From Trochalopteron elliotii (taxonomy: Eukaryota > Chordata > Aves > Passeriformes > Leiothrichidae), in NCBI GenBank assembly GCA_024734555.1, contig JANPWX010000480.1:359310-423309 (forward strand): 64,000 bases of DNA, in the 5' to 3' direction. How positions within the stretch are numbered: the first letter of the stretch is position 1; every line of letters starts with the position of its first letter. This document shows, in pieces, positions 1 to 64,000 of this stretch. The translations under genes were made by a program, and so were the position numbers. Below the pieces are notes generated by a model that saw only the letters and a list, made by a program, of their open reading frames with translations, was not told the origin of the DNA and did no database searches.

Positions 1-3000
1 TCGAATATGTCCTTCAACAATAATTGTGCCAACAGATTAGTTAATCCGACAATATTGCTAAGTCATAGCAAGGAAAATGAGTTTAAAAAAATTTTTTCAG
101 GGCACAGAAAATTTTGTCAGCACAAAGAAAGAAATTAGGAGGAAGTGTCATGCTCTCAAAACCAATGTTGCTGTTTGTACTTCTTTTTCTGAAATAATTT
201 CTAATGTAACCTTTTATGCACAAATTAAATGTGTATTCCCCTACAATCTTCCATCAGTAAATGTCAGATTAGTGATGGGAAGAGAAGTTTTAGCCATATG
301 GAGGGAGAATGAAGCACAACACAGCTTTCAGATGTTGCATTTAATTACCCTCCAAGGACTAACATGTACAACCATCATGTATCTGGAGATGGCCTAAAAG
401 CAGAATTTCACTCTTGATGTGACTATCATGAAGGAGAGAGGCAAGGGACAGAAGGACACAGGAAGGGGCCAGAAGGGGAAAACCTAATGAAGTGCTTCAG
501 AGGCATCAATTCCCTGCTGCCCCCAAGCACATTTTTGTCCTCTGCTTCTGGAGATTCCGCTGCTCTAGGAGAGAATCTCCCGTGAGAGATTCGTTGCAGA
601 ACAGCCAAAAGCTGTTTGAAGAATGTTTTATATGCCCAAACAAATGATCTTGATATTGTGCTGTAGAAAAAAGGGAGGATTTGGTTATGAAGTGTAGTCA
701 CGAATGTATAAGCTAGTAGTAGCATGGAAGTAAAATTCTTAGGTCTGTATACTGCACAGAAATACAAAATACATCAATTGTGACTGTGTGTGGGTTTGTG
801 ACATTCTCTAAAGGGCATGAAGACTCTGAAATGGTGGATGAATTAATCTCAAATATATATTCAGTTATTTTTATCTGCAACAAATAATATGCGAGGAAGC
901 TTCATCTTAATATTTAACACATTCTTCATTTAATATTTAACTCAAATTTAATATAGTACTCATTCTTCATATAAATGAAATCATTGTTTACTGCATATTT
1001 CACAGCATCTCTCTCCCTGGTGGCCAGATTCCTGTCCTGTTAATACCAAGTGAAGAGATAAATCACCTTCCCTGGGTTTGCACTACAGTTACGGTCACGA
1101 GGTTTTGACCCTTTGTGTGAGGAAAGCAGCTCCTGTAGAATGTGGAAATGGTTTTTTCTCTGCAGGATTAAAGGCAGGATAGGCTTCACTTGTTTGGCAG
1201 TGACAGACACCAGTAGCTGGGATGTGTCTTTTGTCACCCTGAGATTGTGGTTCCTGGGGAGCCTCATATATTGGCACTGATGGTGTTGGTGTGATAGAAA
1301 GACACAAAATTGTGACACCAAAAAAGCTCTTTTTTATAAATTTGCTGAGAGAAGATTGAACCTTGTCCAGTGTTTATAATCCTCAAAGGGAATTTGGTCT
1401 TCCTTCAGAGGCTTGTGTGTAAATTGGAAAACAGGTGAGTGGGCTCTGCAAGCTTACAGTGAAATTGAGCTACTGAGGTTACAGGGGATCTTATTTTTAC
1501 TGTGATATCTGGTTAGATGAGGAAAGTCCTGTTCCCACAGGAGAAGTTTTATTCTCTGTTCTCTGCCTGGTTTTCCTACTCCTGTCTGGAAAATTTATGT
1601 GCCAAAGGGTGACCTGTGCAAACAGAGTGAGGAATGGTTATGTCCTGGTGTCCATTGTGACACCTCAGGAGGTGACTGCAATGCTGTTTGTGGAACTGCA
1701 GGGACCCACAGGCAGCTCCCCACTGCAGCAAGAGGCTGCAGGAGTGGGCAGGAGACTCTGGAATTCATGAATTCCTGCTTTTCCTGAGGGGTAGGAACAC
1801 CCTCAGTACAGCTGAGCTGCAGTACTTGCTGATGGCCCTCGAGAGGTTAAACATCTCGTTAACACACTGACAACGTTTTTGGCCTTGCCTTCAGTTTCTG
1901 TTAAACTGATTGGATGGTCACTCTGATGTTCTGTTCCTCTCCTTTCTTCATTTAGTCCTGCAGACAAATTAGCCAGTGCCACTGGTACCAGCAGAGCTTC
2001 TCATTCAATCCAGTATAGGGAGGAGCTGCTCAGATCTGAGATGAGCTTCAAGTGACTCCATCCTCAGAACAGAAATGCTTTCAATAGGGGTAGGAGCAAG
2101 AAAACTCCTGACCTGCTGCCCAGGTGAGAAGACACTCTGCTCCACAACAATTTAGGCTTGCCAGACAGTTGTTGCTGTGCTTGATATCCCTCTGTTCCCA
2201 TGAAGTGCAGTCAACACTGAGAGCTCATCCTGACAATGCTTGTTAAAGTTTTTTTTATCCCTGAGTCCATTTATCAATTTTGCTTGTTTGCTGTGGGAAA
2301 GGAAGAATTGTGCAATCACTTCTGACATTTGCTCACTGCTTTGAAGGCAAAGGTGTCATAATTGTATTTCTGTAGCAAGGTGTAAAGGCCCATTACTGTC
2401 TAACTAGAGGTAGCTAAGTTCTCCTGTCCTCAGAAACGTGCATGTATACTTTAAAAACAGTAGATTCTTCCTTAAGTAGGGGCTTTTTGCAACAATAGAA
2501 CCCAAATTATTGTACAAATAACCTCAACAAAGACACCAAAATACTTTTTAACTGATCTTATGTGAAATCTCATTTTTCTTACTACTGTCCTACTAAAACC
2601 TAGGAAAATAGAGCTCTAGAGTTAACACTGCCTCATTGTACCCAGATATGGTCAACATGGAAAGACACATTACAGCAGGTGAGGTCTCTGCCTGTCATTC
2701 CATGAAGTGGCATACTTCTGCCACTTGTCAGGTGTGAAAAGCACAGTAAAAATTTTCAGACCTTCTTTGTGGCAACACTGTCTTGTCAGCATCAGTATTT
2801 TATGTTATGGAAAGATCTGATAGACTCATAAAATATTGTGGTTTTGAGCTGTGGATGAGGTAGTCTGTACTTTTGTGATCTAGTTTTTTTCTTTCTTTTC
2901 TCATTTGTAAATAAAGGATGATAAATCCTTTAGTCTGTCATGCTGGTCAGGTTGAACTGACCAGATGGCAGTGGATAGGGAAGATATGCTTCTAACAGGT

Positions 3001-3156
3001 ATTAATTGGACATGGTGGTTTTCCTTTCACTGGTGCCAGAGTCAGGATAGCTCCTTCTCTCAGTACATGTGCAAGCATATCCTCTTAGCTTGTATTTTTC
3101 AATGACTTTTTAAAATGAAAGCCCACAGAGGCAGGAAGGTGGATTTAAAAATGACT

Positions 3157-3600
3157 GACCTGCTGGGCTCAGAGGGTTGTGATCAGTAGCAGAGGCCAGC
3201 TGGAGGTTGGTTACTATTTGGGCTACCCTGAGAGTACTGGGGCTAATCCTGTTTAACCTCTGGGTGATCTGGAGGTTGTGGGAGGGGCTGCAGTCTCAGC
3301 AAGTTTGCTGATACCACATTTAAAGGAGTGAGGCACAAAGTAGTTGTGCTACAAGACTTTGACAGCTGCTGAAGTGAGCAGAGTGGAACCTCATGAAGCT
3401 GAGCAAAGGGAAGTGCAAAGCTCTGCAGCTGGAGAAGAACAACCCTGTGCACCAGGACAGGCTGGGCAGAGGTTTCCTGGCTGGAAAGCAGCTCTGCAGG
3501 GAAGGACCTTGGGGTCCTGGCAGCCCAGCTGACCCCAGGGCAGCACTGTCCTGTCACGGCAAAGAGGCCAGCAGCATCTTGGGCTGCACTGGATTGGTCA
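3157..3600 (+). mobile_element. CR1 LINE fragment, 3' part of ORF2
   Basis: The translated pieces WNLMKLSKGKCKALQLEKNN and ASSILGCTG match the well-known C-terminal end of the CR1 reverse-transcriptase ORF (WNLMKFNKGKCK...NPMHQ...ILGC). The DNA upstream (GACCTGCTGG...CAGAGGGTTGTGATCAGT, then TCCTGTTTAAC and CTCAGCAAGTTTGC) follows the same element. The frame is broken by stops and small indels, so this is an old, inactive, 5'-truncated copy in the same orientation as GRIA3. Boundaries are approximate because no consensus alignment was possible. Confidence 0.8.
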
Positions 3601-5442
3601 GCAGGTCACCACTGGATTGACATGGTCAGCAGATTTTACTTTTATTTTGAAAGCAGATACATTTTAACTATGTTCCCTCTAGATGTTCTCTTAATTAACT
3701 GGAAATATCCAAAGAGTTAATTAAAAATATAAACTTTATTTGATTCTATATCAAGCCTTACGTTATGATCATTTCATGTACAAAGCAAGAATTATGTGGG
3801 ATCAGGAATATGAATTATTCATGATGGTTTCCAGCCATTTTTTTCTCTTCTCCTTTGTTCAGTGTAAAATCTTATAAGCTTTTCTTTCAGTCAAGGTGAA
3901 AGCAATATTAAGTCTCGGAAGTCAAACTTAGGAAAGACATGTAGCTCTGGGAAATCCTTGCCCTGTAATCCTGGCTTTCTATTCACCACCACTATTCAAT
4001 ATCCCACTTTCTGTATAAGCTTCACAATGTATCAGCAGCTGATGAGATTTATTTGTTATACTCCTGTTACACTGTTATACCCCTGTTTTCCTTCTTCATA
4101 AAAAAGCTTTATCCATCACTTTGCTCCCGTGGGAGTAACACATGTCTGTGATTGTTTCTGCTGGGCTGGCTAATCCAGAGCTCCCTTCGACGTGCTGGAC
4201 AGTTGGTACAGGGTGGAAAGTGAAGGAGGAGGAGAGTTGTACTTGTTAAAATTTAGGACAGCTGTGTAGCGTGGAGTGAATTTTAAACACATTAGGATCC
4301 AGTTCAATAGTTATGAGCCAACATGGTTGATTGTGTGAATAGAAATGCTGTCAGGGCACTTCTCAAAGATGCTTTATGGATTAAAGCTTGACTGTAGTAC
4401 GTTGGAGCTCTCAAAGGCTTCATAAACTGAGCCATTTTGGTGACATGACAGCACATGAGACCAAAGTTGAGTCTGATCTATGCTAATGAGTCCTACATTT
4501 CCTGTTTGCAGTATTGCTCCTGATGCCTGTAGCAATTCCATGTATGTTTTTCTTACAGCCTCTGGCTTCATCTGTGGTGATATTTCTCTTAAATAAACAC
4601 ATTTCTGAATAGAAATGTAAAAGCTTTCTTATTTGTTGTTAAGGTTAAAACCACAATTGTTGTTCTTAGGTAAGTTTTTCTCTCTAACCTGCCTTTAAGG
4701 TGAAATTAAAGCATAGGGAGAATTCAGTATGCAAATAGCATGCACAGCAGATGATCTGAAGGAAGCTGCACATTTCCACAGAAAACAAATGTGAGTATAG
4801 GAAAGCAGATGCTTTCTACCAACAGAGTGTACATACAGTTCTCAAGAGGACCTGAGCAACAATTTATTTTCAGGCTGCTGGAAGTATGCAAATTCCTACA
4901 GAATTAAATGTGAATTTAAAAGAAATGGCATCTATTAAGGACAATACTATCGAAAGAGGCAATTGGGAACTTAATAATTTAATCAAGAACTTGAGCAAGC
5001 TCAGCAGTGTGTCTAAAGCCAGTGACTGAAATGTCATCTGATTTTAGCAAAGGTGTAAGTGGTTATGCTGTCTTTTAAAGTGTAGCATTTGGAGTGTTTT
5101 TCTGTGATCATGGAGTACATTTGTATGGTTATGTATAGATTTTCAGATGATTCTCCATAAAAAGCATCATCTCTTTGCTTGAGGTGCTTGTAGGATATGT
5201 GCTACAGTAATACTTGTGTGTACTGGCAGCATTGTGTTTGCTGTTTTTAACCCAGCAAGCCTGGGTAGAATGGATTATGTCCTGACACACATGCAGTCAC
5301 CACAATTATAAATTAAATTCTTACTGGTGGATGTTGTTCCATTTGATGGCTGTGGGACTGGGTGGTTGTTTCTGAGATCACAGTCTGAAGGCAAGGGCAC
5401 AGTCTTGCACAAGTGGCATTGCTGGTGAGGCAGCTGTGCAGA

Positions 5443-5604
5443 CATGGGCAGTGTGTGCTTTCCTGTGCTTTCTCTCCTCATGCAGAGCAGTGCAACCATG
5501 GGCAGTGTGTGCAGGATGGGCAGTGTGTGCAAGGGCAGTGTGTGCAGGGGCAGTGCAGCCATGGGCAGTGTGTGCTTTCCTGTGCTTTCCTTCCTCATGC
5601 AGAA
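5443..5604. repeat. Short GC-rich minisatellite with duplicated flanks
   Basis: A 45-bp segment beginning CATGGGCAGTGTGTGCTTTC occurs at 5443-5487 and again at 5560-5604 with only three differences. Between them the core GGGCAGTGTGTGC recurs about four times with spacings of 14-17 bp. This is a local tandem expansion. The overlapping open frames on both strands are products of the repeat and not genes. Confidence 0.85.
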
Positions 5605-6482
5605 GCCCTCCCACAGTGGGGGGAGCACAGAGATGGCAGAGTTCAGCCACTGCTGCCTGCTCTGTTCCCATCACCTCAGAGATGCAGCTGCTGGGTTCAT
5701 CCTGCTGCCCTTCTGTCTCTGAGTGATTCCATTTAATGGCTGTTTGTACAGAGAGATGCCCAAGTGAGGTCAGCCAGGGCAGGAGATGTGGCTCAGTGGA
5801 ATGTGCAACATAACATTTAGTAGCAATTTTGACAAAACATTGTAAGGTCAGATGTATCCATTTAGATGCACTGGAAATGACAAGTTTTCAGGCCTTTTGG
5901 AACCTGTCAGAAGGCAATGAAGGTCACTGCTTATAACTTTGGGAATTTTACTTTAGACATTCTTACATGAAAAGGCTTGGCCAAGGTTCCTGTAGGGAAC
6001 TCCCTGTCCAGCCTGGAGCCTCCCCAGCCCTGCTGTGCTGGTCCAGGTTAATAAACAGAGAGACTGGCTGGGCTGTGTCCTGCACCTCTCCTACACTCCA
6101 CAGACAAGGAGCGAAGTAAACAGGAGTTTCCTGAGGGTAGATACAGTATTACCTCATTTCAGAGCAGAAATACTTGAACTGATAATTAAAATTACCCTGC
6201 TCAGCAGGAGGACACTGTGACCACAGAGTGAATTTGCCAGGTAGGGTCATCTCTGCAAGAGGAGTCTCCTCAGCTTTGTGAGTTCCTCTGTTGTACTCTG
6301 CCCACGTGTCTGAAAAACACAAATAACTGCATCTTGTCTGTAATGCCACAGATCTGCAATATTCGTGCTGCCCGTGGATTGAACATGGAAGATCATCAAA
6401 ATGTTCATTCTCTGTCTCTTTTCCACTGGTTAAGAGTCATCTTCTTACAACCCAGTAACATGTAATGTTTTTCTCCACACAG

Positions 6483-60533
<54,051 letters not shown>

Positions 60534-60535
60534 GG

Positions 60536-61122
60536 GTAGGCTGCGGGCTGGGATCAACCCTCCGGGCTTTCTGCTTGCTTTCCTTGATAGCTCTCTGTGC
60601 TGGTCTCTTGTGTGCACCACGGGGCTGCTGCAGGAGGCTTTTCAAACACCATCTTGTGGCAATTCTTAAGTACCAGTCATTTCAATTTCTTCCCTGATCA
60701 CAGGCAGGATCAGAAAGGTGCCATTCTGTTTTAAGCTGGCTTTGTGCTGAAGTGAGTAACTCCTCTCTCCAGCATTGTGCTAGTTCAAATGAAAGTATTT
60801 TGTTAATTGCTTTAAAAATCACTATAATCAAAATTCTCATCTCTCTTGTTGCTGATCTCTTCCTCTTTGTTTTGTAAGCTATAATCAGGTCAGGTAAGTG
60901 CTTGTAGAAGTTTCAAAAAAACCTTGCAACAAAACCGAACCTTCTACAGTAGAATTCATGATTTCTAAAGCAGTAGAATTCATGATTTTCTAAAGGAAAA
61001 GTGGAGCTGAATTGCTGACAAACGATTCTGAAAAGGCCTGGTTAGCCTCTTGCCCACAATCTGTGCCTCTCCATGGCCCCTCGCTGCCAGACAGTGATGA
61101 AATCTCTCTGGTTTTATTTTAG
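60536..61122 (+). other. GRIA3: Probable intron just after the GRIA3 stop codon
   Basis: A clear acceptor TTTTATTTTAG at 61112-61122 precedes ATCTTCACCC. Two donors are possible: ATCTAGG/GTAGGC at 60536, two bases after the stop, and CAG/GTAAGTG at 60894, the stronger site. In GRIA2 the short tail is followed by a junction right after its stop, which favours the first. A 24-25 bp tandem duplication (CAGTAGAATTCATGATTTCT, 60947-60995) lies inside either intron. Transcript data are needed to choose. Confidence 0.55.
60947..60995 (+). repeat. 24/25-bp tandem doublet
   Basis: Copies at 60947-60970 and 60971-60995 are identical except for one extra T. This is a very recent duplication in the region after the stop codon. 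Confidence 0.9.
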
Positions 61123-63493
61123 ATCTTCACCCTGACAGCATGCAAGACAAAAAGCAGCAGAGAATGTGGCTACTTCATGGATTTGGACCATCTGAGCCAG
61201 TTGTACTCTCTCCGAGGTGTCAGGCATGACACGCATTGATGATGGTGCAATGTACTTTTAATAGGAAAAACTGGTATTTTTCCTTCAGTGCCTTATGGAA
61301 GACTCTGAGACTCACAACAATGCAAACCATCACCGAAATATTCTTGCTTTGCTTCAAAGAAGTAAAAGAAGAAGGGAGGAAAAGAAAAGAAAAAGAAAAG
61401 AAAAAAAACCAAACAAATGAAAGGGAAAAAGAAAAGGACTGGTAACAAGATATTGGTATGTGAAAAAAGAAAAAAAAATCTTGTAAAAAAAGATCAGTGC
61501 AACAAAAGCCATTCTTTGATACCACTGCACAGTAACTGAACTTGTGTCCTGGAAGCAACCGCAGCTGGTTTCGTCAGCCCCCCAATCGTATCGAATTCTG
61601 AAACTCCTCCTGACAAAAGCCTCAGAAATCTGCTGTGAGCAAACGTGGACTGGCCTGCCACTGCTTGTATCAGCTGATGTCAAGATGTTTCAGTATTTAC
61701 TTACAGTGGTGTGATTTTCTTTTTTTTCTGAGCCACTCTAACCTCTCCAGCTAATTTGAGCCATTCTGTATAGCAGCAAAAGGTGTAACACCTGAAGGAA
61801 AGAATCCGTGCATTCAAACCAGTTAAGGTCAATGACTGAATCTGTAAATCCAAAAGAAAGTAATTTGTGGAATTGCATGTCTTGCTTCCAGACCAGTAAA
61901 TTAATTTCTTGACAAGGTAGCTAAACTGCGGGCAGAAAATATTGCATTCCTTTTTTTTGTTCTATCATCAAGCCATACCTACAGGTGCTTTATTAAAATG
62001 ACATTGGGTGGCTTCTAAAATTAAAACAAAAAAGGAAAAGCCACTTGCTGTTTAAGTTCAGATCATATATCTCCTTTCTTGCTGTGCATTTGCATTTTAA
62101 TTCACAGTTTAATATCAAGCAATGAAGCCAGAGAAGGGCAGGTTAGTTTTTCCCAGGCCTGCTTCTGCCTCTCCCCACTTCTCTCCCCCAGCACCTGCTC
62201 AGCCAACGCTTCCCAGTGATGGTCCTTGTAAAACAAGTGAGGACAGAAGGCAGGAACTCCCCTGCAGTCAGAGCTGCAGCTCCAGGGTGACAGAAAGCCA
62301 TCTAACATGACTCCTGCTCGTGCTGGTCTGTGATTTCAGCTCCTGCCAGCCCCTGTCCCATGCCTGGGGACAGGCTGCTCCTGTCCCTGCCCCTCTGGGG
62401 GGGCACCTCTGCTGCAGGAGGAGCTCCCTGTTACTGCATCACCCCTCTTAGACAGCAGCAGCATTTCAGCCTTGAACCTCTGCCTGGAAAATACTTAACT
62501 TCATCTCTAAAAATATAAAAAAATAAAAATAAAAATAAAAAAAAAAAAAGAAAAAACCACGAAACTTTAAACATATTGTCAATCACATGGGAAATGTTCA
62601 ATGGAATATCTGCATACTAATTACCTCTAATCGACAATATGTATTTTCCGTAGTTTATGATAGAGTTTTATTTCATCAATAACATACAGTGAAAAAGAAA
62701 CTCATTTAAACCAGTCTGACCCTTAGGCGTTTAGTTTGCTGATGATAGATTTGAACTTTGAATAGGATTTAAAAACAAAAAAAAGAAAAAAAAAGAAAAA
62801 AAGGAGAAAAAGTCTTGTTAAAAATATGTATTTCCAACAAAATGTAATATAAAATCATTTTAAAAGCTCATAGGAGAATAATTTATTGTTCAAGTTTTTA
62901 ATGAGATATTGACAAAAAAATTGTTTTGTTTTCATTTTCTTTTCATGAAACTGATTTTTTTTTCAACTTTTGAACACGATCACTTCCCCAGCAAGGGTGA
63001 GCTAAAGCTGTGCAGTTATGAGTTGTATTTAAAACAAACGTTTTTCTTAAAAGCTGTATAAAAGATGTATGTTTATCAGATCAATTTTTAAGACTGGAGG
63101 CTTCACACCAGTGAAGGGAGTTTGGTAAATGGTTCGATAGTTTTTAAACTTGCATGTAAATCTAAAATGTGTTGAGTGCTTACCAATTCTGGCTACCAAC
63201 TTCAAGCTATCAGAAGTTTGGCAGTAGTCTCATGATGATTTGTTTTGGTATGTTTTTTTAAATTTGTTTTGCTTCAGGGGCTTTGGGGGTTCTCTCCTTT
63301 TTATTTTTTTTTTCTCCTTTTTTTTCTTTTGTAATTTAAGTTCCTATTTTTGGTCGTTGGAACTGCACTTGAGTGAACAGAAAAATTGCCAAGCAAATTA
63401 ATGGCTGTAAAAGCATAAACTGCATGTGTGGGCATCAACTACTGAGCCTCATTTTGATGAGGTGTTGTACAAAGAGTTTTAATACATTTTGTA

Positions 63494-63499
63494 AATAAA
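63494..63499 (+). terminator. GRIA3: Polyadenylation signal AATAAA
   Basis: AATAAA lies about 10-25 bases before an A-rich stretch (63507-63525) where cleavage is expected. GT-rich and T-rich sequence (GCTTGCGTCTCTTTTCTTC) follows, as expected for a downstream element. It overlaps a Pumilio-type motif TGTAAATA at 63490-63497. Because genomic A follows the site, oligo-dT internal priming could mimic or blur the exact end. Confidence 0.85.
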
Positions 63500-63525
63500 A
63501 CTGTAAAGAAAAAAAAAAAAAAAAA

Positions 63526-64000
63526 GAGCTTGCGTCTCTTTTCTTCAGGGAAGAAAGGATCCCTGCCTGCTGCTCTCCCTTTGGCCAGTCTGGGATGTTC
63601 CTCAGATACTGAGCACAGAACCCCGGAAAGGTTTGGAGCTCACTGTACCGAGGGCAGGGGGGACACGTGCTGGGCCCACCTGCAGCACCTGCAGATAAGC
63701 CCGGGAATAAGCCAGGACTAAATCAGAGCGATAAACAATTACTGAACCCTAAAGCACCTTGTAAAGACAAAGGTTTTGGGCTGTCCTGGCTGTGAGCAGG
63801 GAGCCGTGCCAGGCTGGTGCCAGCCCTGCCCTGGGGGAGCAGCGCTGCCCACTGGGGCTCGTCCTGCACACTGGGGGTGAAGTTGTTGAAATAAATGCGT
63901 GAATTGGGGCAGTCAGGGCTGTGGCACAGCTGCACCCAGGATGAGCTGCAGGGTCTGGGGGCTGCCTCACACAGCTCTGTGGGCACAGGGAGGAGAGGCA
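63526..64000. other. Downstream flank
   Basis: This is moderately GC-rich sequence after the polyadenylation site. Open frames are short and repeat-free but show no recognisable protein, and no second gene could be supported. Confidence 0.7.

Larger units (their letters stand above)
1..6482 (+). other. GRIA3: Partial intron 4 of GRIA3
   Basis: No coding exon was found here. The expected preceding exon (about 197 bp, end of the first amino-terminal lobe) is not present, so exon 4 lies upstream of the window. The intron holds a degraded CR1 LINE fragment (3157-3600) and a small minisatellite with duplicated flanks (5443-5604). It is otherwise AT-rich unique-looking sequence. It ends with a good acceptor (pyrimidine tract TTTTTCTCCACACAG) at 6482. 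Confidence 0.8.
60534..63525 (+). other. GRIA3: GRIA3 3' untranslated region (with probable intron)
   Basis: This stretch is non-coding from the stop to the polyadenylation site, about 3.0 kb in the genome. The part from 61123 on reads like one AT-rich terminal exon, with A-rich runs (61367-61440, 62512-62560, 62775-62812), T-rich runs near 63290-63330, and a small hairpin GTGTCA/TGACAC (61217-61232). Sequence between the stop and 61122 has intronic features. No other gene was recognised. Confidence 0.8.

Overview
This is an intron-rich vertebrate locus. It carries the 3' half of GRIA3, the gene for the GluA3 (GluR3/GluRC) subunit of the AMPA-type glutamate receptor, on the + strand. The conceptual protein from the twelve exons seen here (662 residues) has the GRIA3-specific features: [10 protein letters not shown] in the amino-terminal domain, [13 protein letters not shown] before the pore, and a [12 protein letters not shown]-terminus. 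By comparison with the family, about the first 230 residues (exons 1-4: signal peptide and start of the amino-terminal domain) lie upstream of the window. The source is most likely a bird and probably a songbird. Introns are compact for this gene, two fragments are recognisable CR1 retroposons, and 51468-51620 looks like a tRNA-Ile-derived SINE with a CR1-type tail of the kind known from songbirds (TguSINE1). GC-rich minisatellites are also common.

Layout: 1-6482 is the end of intron 4 with a CR1 fragment. Exons 5-10 (6483-14096) encode the rest of the amino-terminal domain, the linker and the S1 half of the glutamate-binding domain. Intron 10 (14097-22929) holds a 43-base A tract, a CR1 3' end and simple repeats. 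Exon 11 (22930-23306) carries M1 and the Q/R-site pore loop, and exon 12 (29921-30119) carries M3. Intron 12 (30120-43314) holds a 32-unit 20-bp minisatellite and a second minisatellite. Exon 13 (43315-43562) ends at the R/G RNA-editing site, whose hairpin with the following intron is intact. The flop exon (44121-44235) and flip exon (58060-58174) are mutually exclusive alternatives separated by 13.8 kb. That intron contains a CpG island ending in a strong splice donor. Exon 16 (60288-60533) gives M4 and the short cytoplasmic tail, followed by a 3' UTR, probably split by an intron, and a polyadenylation site near 63510. The last 0.5 kb is downstream flank with no recognised gene.

All coding exons belong to one transcript unit. 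Three regulatory layers can be read from the DNA: A-to-I editing at the end of exon 13, flip/flop choice, and the coding-phase arrangement that makes inclusion or omission of both cassettes end in early stops. Less expected points are an inverted repeat abutting the flip acceptor, the intragenic CpG island between flop and flip, an open 14-codon extension behind flop, and a splice-like junction just after the stop codon. None of these has been tested here by alignment or transcript data.
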